Part shown: piece after piece, positions 59,001 through 64,000 of the stretch
Numbering within the stretch: the first letter of the stretch is position 1
Layout: the number at the start of each line of letters is the position of its first letter
Assembly (NCBI GenBank): GCA_009767595.1
Contig: VSDK01027835.1
Span: 154,522 to 218,521, forward strand
Reading direction: 5' to 3'
Source of the DNA: Symbiodinium kawagutii
Taxonomy: Eukaryota > Sar > Dinophyceae > Suessiales > Symbiodiniaceae
DNA length: 64,000 bases
Notes under the pieces: model-generated
The model's database searches: none
What the model was told of the DNA's origin: nothing
What the model saw: the letters and a program-made list of their open reading frames with translations, nothing else
Made by a program: the position numbers and the translations under genes

Positions 59001-62000
59001 CAAGAGTGTCTCACCAAAAGTGTCTTACCAAGAGTGTCTCACCAAGAGTGTCTTACAAAGAGGGTCTCACCAAGAGTGGCTTACCAAGAGTGTCTCACCA
59101 AGAGTGTCTTACAAAGAGGGTCTCACCAAGAGTGGCTTACCAAGAGTGTCTCACCAAGAGTGTCTTACAAAGAGGGTCTCACCAAGAGTGGCTTACCAAG
59201 AGTGTCTCACCAAGAGTGTCTTACAAAGAGGGTCTCACCAAGAGTGGCTTACCAAGAGTGTCTCACCAAGAGTGTCTTACAAAGAGGGTCTCACCAAGAG
59301 TGGCTTACCAAGAGTGTCTCACCAAGAGTGTCTTACAAAGAGGGTCTCACCAAGAGTGGCTTACCAAGAGTGTCTCACCAAGAGTGTCTTACAAAGAGGG
59401 TCTCACCAAGAGTGGCTTACCAAGAGTGTCTCACCAAGAGTGTCTCACCAAGAGCGCCTCACCAAGAGTGTCTTACCAAGAGAGTCCGACCAAGAGTGTG
59501 AGCATTCGGGTTCGTGGGCTCCATCTTTTTTTTCTGTTTGTGACGAAGCACTATTTGAGAATCACTGGGAATCATTGATCTGGAGTCGGGGTTGCAAGGC
59601 TTGGTGAATTGGTACGATGGCGGCAAGCATTCGATCGGTGCTCATTCGGATGATGAGAAGGGTCTTGTGTCTGGTGCTCCCATCTTCGCCGTCTCCTGGG
59701 GCTCTGGGAGGTCGGACTCAGTTCGGGGGTCATGGAGGGCAGTGGATCATGGCTGTAGCACGATGGTTGTGGCTTTGATGAATGGGCTATGGCTAGTGGT
59801 GGTCACTAGTGCTTGGTTGATGATTAATCAGGGTAGTTTGCTTGAACATGCTTCAACTATCTTGGAATTACCATTGATATCAACAAACATCAGCCAACCA
59901 CTAACCAACACCAACGTTTGACCACGTTTGTGCATCCTTAGTCAACACTCAACGATCATCCTGCAGTAGTCGCTGGCTGTTGGACTTGCTCGCAAGGCTT
60001 TTTCGAGTCACGCCAAGAAAGCCTGACTGCGGCAGGAAGGCCCACCATAAGCTGCGAGGGTATTGTAGGGAATTGGGGTTCATTCATGTTCATTATCAGA
60101 ATATATCAGAATCATTACCTACTGGATTTTTCCATCATCCTGACGTTTTCGTCATCGTTGCCTTGACCATTTTGATCATCATTGTTCATTGCACATCCTT
60201 AACGTTTAATGTTCATTTGTGTTTCTCCCCTCCGAGTCCTCTAGCCTCTTGATCATTTTCATCATATCATATTCAGAACTCAAGCGTTAAAAGTTGTAAC
60301 TTTTAGATCTTTTTTCACAAGGTGTGCTTGGTAGTGTTTTGAGTGACATTAATTCTGACAGTCCCAAGGTACATAACTGTTGTATGTGTGTTTGTTGGTT
60401 TGTCCAACGCGCTTCGTCCTCTTCAGCGACCCCTCGATGGTTTGAATGTCGGGACGCCCAGTGAATTTGACTTCCAACCTTGATGTCGAATCTGTCATTG
60501 AGTGGATGACTGTACCTGTTGATAGGTCAAATCTTTCACAAGAGTCTTCTTGAAAAGAGCGGTGGTCTGCGAGGACAAGAATGATTCAGATATCAGCTGC
60601 TGAGCCACTTTTGGGCATCAGTTCAGATCGTATAGCATTCAGCAGAGAGCACTTGATTCAAGTTTAACGTGTTTCGTTTTGAAGCCATTTGATTTCAACC
60701 GTGGGAGTGCACGCGCGACACCATCTAGTCGGGGCTTGGCACCATGGGAAATTGTCCTCACCGTCACGTGCAGCCGCGGAATCAGCGCAAGCCAAACGAG
60801 ATAGACTCTGTTTGCAGGGGCCCCTTCTATCACTATACAGATTCGACAGGAGCGGCGGCCATCCAAAGTTGCGGCTTCATCAGACCAAGTGACGGCCTCT
60901 ATGGCCGCGCCGTCTACGTGACGGAGAAAGGGCCGCACCATGGCAAGAGAAGCATCTTAGAGAACAATTATGGTCGGGAAGCAGCTTGGAATTCAAACAG
61001 AGCTGACAGGTGGGTTTCTTTCAAAGTTTCCACGAACCGGTTCCAAGTCATTGATTGCCGTGACGGTGTTTGGATGATCAAGAGCAAGTCTGGGTGGGCT
61101 GTCAACGTCCCTGTGGACCAGAAGTACCGGCTGGCATGGTGATTCAACTGCTCCCATGTGGGTGAGCGAAGCGCCTCGGGATGAGGCGGCGGTTCACCGC
61201 TATTGCTGAGCCCACTTTTTGTGCACATGCCACGACTAGACAGCTTCAAGCCATGTACAGCTTCGGTTGTTGACGTTTTTTTGAACCCTGGCCGACGGCC
61301 GTACTACAATAGGATCATTTGAGCGGGCTGAACCTTGAACTTCCTGTGTTCTCCTGCGCAGTGTGGAAAAGAGCGCGCTTTTCTCGTCACACTGTCTTTG
61401 GCCAGAGCTCGACTGCTCCTTGCATGGTTTCTTGAAGGCTGTTTTCAGTCGGCTGTTCTTGCCTGTTATCGCACTTTCCGCGGCAATTGAGGTTGGGAAG
61501 ACATCATTGTCATCGCCTATCTCAAGGAAGCTTCGGAGTAATGTTGGTGCAGCATACCATATTCACCAGAGCATCCATAACTTGTATTATCGTACACAGA
61601 ACTTAACCAATCGAGAAAATCTAAGGTGATACAAGTGCAACCTCCAGCAAAACCAAAAGCCTTCAGCAAGTCAACAAAGCAACGCCGCCCTTTCAACAGA
61701 TGAGCAACAGGAGAAGCCTTGTCGGCTTGCGTGCGCGCCTTTTGAAGGGTTCTCCCACTCACATTCCGTCGTATATCGCACAGAAAATATCGGATTTTTG
61801 CCGCTTGTCACATACATTCTGTTCTTGGCCTGTTCGGAATGTATTGAAGGCTGGAGCCTTTGGGACTAGAAGGGCTGGAGTCGGTTAGGAGTAGATGCTT
61901 AGATGGTGTTGGTGATGATGCGATGATATAAATGATGGTAGATGTCGCTTCAGTCGCAGTGCTTATACAGTAGCAGATTTTAATGCACATTTTCCGTCGG

Positions 62001-62887
62001 ACGCAGGGCAAACTGTTTGTTAACTACGTCTTTTCATTTACCAGATAATAGGAGTCTGCCTTTGTTCATTTTGAATCAACTGCTGTGCTAATTAGCATAA
62101 TATTGTTTTTCAGAAATATCTTTGCCCTTTCTTTTTCTTATGTCAATCCTTCTAGTGAGTATTCAGATTCATCAATGTTTGTACCTCTTCATAGTAATTG
62201 CACTTTCCATCATTTCGCGCAACTCGTTAAGTATTAAGTCATTGCAGTATACTAATAAAGACTCGAAAGTCATTATTAGAACCTTACCTTATCAACCATG
62301 AAGTCATGATTCAGCAGCTGAGTCATGATGATTAGCCGTTCATCAACAAGTACAATGCAGCCGCGAGGTGGAAGTGGAGTTGGAGGATGGCGACTTAGTC
62401 GTCATGGGAGGAAGTTGTCAGCGCACTCACAAGCATGCAGTGCCACCCAGCGCCAAGCGGAATGGGAGTTGCTTGGCACAGCTTGGACCATCAATGACAG
62501 CTGAAAATCATGGGCCAGTTAGGTAGCTATGGATGGCAACTCTCAGTGGTGAACGAACATTCAGTTGGACATGTTGGACACTTACGATCCAGTTCCAATT
62601 CGGGGTGTCTTCGAGGACCCCAACAATGGTCGGTTTCCTACTGAAAATGATTACTATTGGATGATTTGGGGGTACCTCCATTGTAGGAAACCCATATTTT
62701 GGGTGAAACCACCATTTTTGATGAAACCACCATTCTTGGTGAAACCATTTAGGAAACTACTGATGTGAAACCACCATTTGATAGAATCCTTTTTGGCTTT
62801 GTCACCGAGCTCACGATGAGCCAAGGGCGCATCAGCCTCACTTTCCGGTGCTTCGAGAGCCAGCAGACGCGGTCTCAAGCCCTGTAA
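56030..62887 (+). CDS. AlkB-like 2-oxoglutarate/Fe(II) dioxygenase, at least 8 exons, N-terminus not located
   Basis: AlkB-type enzymes oxidatively remove alkyl groups from nucleic acids. Exons: 56030-56115, 56338-56389, 56627-56748, 57152-57224, 59599-59710, 59997-60039, 62368-62467, 62826-62887. Phases agree throughout (650 nt plus one base from an upstream exon, 216 residues plus TAA). Landmarks: FHKLWAKHPP, KPRASFTI, YAFSG, NFHFGLVNWYDGG, the metal motif H-S-D in SIGAHSDDE, LEDGDLVVMGG, the distal His in KHAVP, and the 2-oxoglutarate Arg motif RISLTFR before the stop. The catalytic set is therefore complete. Introns 3 and 4 start with GA, intron 6 with GC, the others with GT. Intron 4 (57225-59598) carries two satellite arrays. 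Intron 6 (60040-62367) contains the complete gene at 60744-61142. The start codon must lie upstream; candidate exons at 54.9-55.7 kb could not be linked. It resembles ALKBH2/3 or plant AlkB types; the subfamily is not resolved. Confidence 0.85.
56823..56923 (-). mobile_element. MITE family 1 copy in an AlkB-like gene intron
   Basis: AGGTTGGTTTATT and CCCTATTTTGAGAAACCACC present. Confidence 0.85.
57553..58240. repeat. About 205-bp tandem repeat, three near-full copies and one partial
   Basis: Units begin near CGTACCATTGGGGGAAGCG at 57553, 57883 and 58088; a 125-bp partial copy lies at 57717-57840. Units share the core CCCAAGTCCATTTTGCGTGG. Located directly before the 14-bp satellite in the same AlkB intron. 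Confidence 0.85.
58291..59500. repeat. 14-bp satellite with two higher-order repeat blocks
   Basis: Basic unit GAGTGTCTCACCAA and close variants. In the left half eight units (seven of 14 bp and one of 13 bp) form a 111-bp block, with anchors at 58471, 58582, 58693, 58804 and 58915. In the right half four units form a 56-bp block repeated seven times, with anchors every 56 bp from 59061 to 59397. All three plus frames stay open for more than 400 codons because no unit contains a stop. The array lies in intron 4 of the AlkB-like gene and ends about 100 bp before its next exon. Confidence 0.95.
60744..61142 (+). CDS. Small HYD1-like ADP-ribosyltransferase-fold protein, intronless, nested in an AlkB intron
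   Basis: Single open frame of 132 residues from ATG to TGA. An H-Y-T-D motif lies at residues 30-33, followed by a glycine/Ser-Gly-type helix start and FIRPS. A Y-G-R-A-V-Y-V-T segment follows at residues 53-60. This order matches the HYD1-signature ADP-ribosyltransferase family (Tox-ART-HYD1), known mostly from bacterial polymorphic toxins but also seen in eukaryotes. H30 and Y58 would be the NAD-binding pair; I cannot name the third residue. The protein begins Met-Gly-Asn-Cys, a typical N-myristoylation plus palmitoylation start, so membrane anchoring is predicted. GC content is clearly above its intronic surroundings and no intron is needed. The gene lies on the same strand as, and wholly inside, intron 6 of the AlkB-like gene. 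Coding status is fairly sure; the enzymatic assignment rests on motifs only, and other ART-like folds are possible. Confidence 0.65.
   Translation: MGNCPHRHVQPRNQRKPNEIDSVCRGPFYHYTDSTGAAAIQSCGFIRPSDGLYGRAVYVTEKGPHHGKRSILENNYGREAAWNSNRADRWVSFKVSTNRFQVIDCRDGVWMIKSKSGWAVNVPVDQKYRLAW
61143..62367. other. Rest of AlkB-like intron 6, no further gene confidently seen
   Basis: A frame of 88 codons at 61363-61629 has no support. Contains CGGACGGAAAATGTG-type unique sequence and no MITE. Confidence 0.55.
62604..62693 (-). mobile_element. MITE family 1 copy in the last AlkB-like intron
   Basis: GGATGATTTGGGGGTACC core; right end TTGTAGGAAACCC. Confidence 0.75.
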
Positions 62888-63610
62888 AAACAGGGACTGC
62901 TGGCAGCGCTGATTGCTGCCTCCAAGCCTTGCTGGGTCTTATCGTTTCCCAAAAGGCGTTTATTCCACCAAGTCCTGTTGGATTGATTCATCAGATAAAT
63001 TCAGCAATTTTTCCCAAATGCTTGCCTCAGTGATTAATGGTGGTTCATCAGTGGTTAGTGTCTCCACTTTCTGTTCTCAAAACAAGTCATGTGCAAGGAC
63101 TCTGTTGTGTGACATCAGTAGCCCATGATTGCACATGGCATTTCTCCTCCGAAACGGAGACACAGGCACTCCGCAAGGTACTGACATGACCAGCACCCAA
63201 ACTGGGCACCACAGAGATATCGCGAGCTTTGTTACACTTGTCAGCCGTGGATTACCGTTGTCTGGCCATGCAATGATGAATGCCAACCAGTACGAACCAA
63301 TGTTACCAATTGTTATTAACATTTATCAAACCAATGTTGCTAACCATTGTGATTTACGATCGTTAATAACCATTGAACCAGCATCAGCTATTATCAACCA
63401 TGACTGACCATTGTCATCAACTAACTATTATTAACCGTCACCAACCATTGTTATTATCAATTAATCATTATTATCAAACATTATTATCCATCATTAACCA
63501 TTATTGACCATTATTAAGCAGTATGAACCATTGTTATTAACTAACCAGCGTCAACCACTGGCTAACACCATGGTTCCTGTTGCAGTCACCATGGTTGCAA
63601 CTGCTTTCAG
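62888..63610. other. 3' flank of the AlkB-like gene, no gene seen
   Basis: Ends in a run of ATTATTAACCATTATTGACC words. Confidence 0.6.
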
Positions 63611-63612
63611 GC

Positions 63613-63668
63613 CTTGTTGCAAAGCTGGAGCCCCGTGTTGCCCAGCGACTTGAAGGCCCGGGCAGTGG
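63613..63668 (+). CDS. Possible exon, unknown product
   Basis: GC-rich island after a TTTCAG acceptor, reading LVAKLEPRVAQRLEGPGSG in one frame and ALLQSWSPVLPSDLKARA in another. Surrounded by TGGTTGAT/ATCAACCA repeats. Confidence 0.35.
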
Positions 63669-63965
63669 GTTTGGTGGTTGATGGATGGTTCACACGGCTG
63701 GTGCAAAATGCTTGGTGAATTGATGGTCATTTGAAATTATATGGTGGGTTAAAGGGTTAGTAAATGGTTAGTTTCATGGTTGGTTCAATGATTCGTTCAA
63801 TTCTTGGTTCAATTGCTGGTTCAATGGTTGATAATGGCAACTACAGGTTCATAATGGTGAGATACATGGTTGAATAGCAACGACGGCCTACTACTGCTGA
63901 ATAGGTATATGTCTGCAATATTTAAGTACATAGCCAATATCTATGCCTGTTGCTATACATAGATG

Positions 63966-64000
63966 GGTGTTTCTCTCAATAGGGGCCTCCCCAAATCATC
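63966..64000 (+). mobile_element. MITE family 1 copy, cut by the window end
   Basis: GGTGTTTCTCTCAATAGGGG followed by CCCCAAATCATC. Confidence 0.8.

Noticed and set aside
58291-59500. CRISPR-like array
   Set aside because: Units are contiguous 14-bp satellites with no unique spacers, in a eukaryotic-type intron.
58012-59607. Three overlapping plus-strand frames of 405-531 codons
   Set aside because: All come from the 14-bp satellite, which has no stop in any plus frame; it lies in an AlkB intron.

Overview
The window looks like nuclear DNA of a dinoflagellate, most likely a Suessiales/Symbiodiniaceae-type genome. Short GC-rich exons are scattered through long AT-rich introns. Wherever I could reconstruct a gene by homology and reading phase, it lies on the + strand and its introns start with GT, GC or GA and end in AG. 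Putative trans-splice AG sites sit a few bases before start codons, and the introns are full of short inverted-repeat elements and tandem repeats. There are no bacterial operons, no CRISPR array, and I recognised no tRNA or rRNA gene. Simple ORF calling is misleading here because the longest open frames are tandem repeats.

Layout. From 1 to about 26.8 kb there is repeat-rich sequence with many isolated exon-like GC islands. The only family I recognise there is a protein-kinase N-lobe (10044-10248), lying between two copies of a ~600-bp segmental duplication. From 27.4 to 33.85 kb are the last exons of an unknown gene; one of its introns holds a perfect 15-bp satellite of 99 units. From 33.87 to 37.79 kb is a complete ten-exon gene for a plant-type pathogen-related (SnoaL-like) protein, starting 23 bp after the previous stop codon. 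From 38 to 46 kb are repeats and a few orphan exons. From 46.54 to 51.31 kb is a multi-exon GPH/MFS transporter. From 51.4 to 55.7 kb are unassigned exons. From 56.03 to 62.89 kb is an AlkB-like 2-oxoglutarate/Fe(II) dioxygenase gene. One of its introns carries a 205-bp tandem repeat and a 14-bp satellite with two higher-order structures. Another contains a complete intronless gene (60744-61142) for a small HYD1-like ADP-ribosyltransferase-fold protein. The window ends inside one more copy of the main inverted-repeat element.

The genes look unrelated in function (transport, nucleic-acid demethylation, a SnoaL-fold protein, a putative ADP-ribosyltransferase, a kinase). Their tandem same-strand order with very short spacers fits dinoflagellate co-directional arrays resolved by spliced-leader trans-splicing. 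That last point is inference; no spliced-leader gene is present here.
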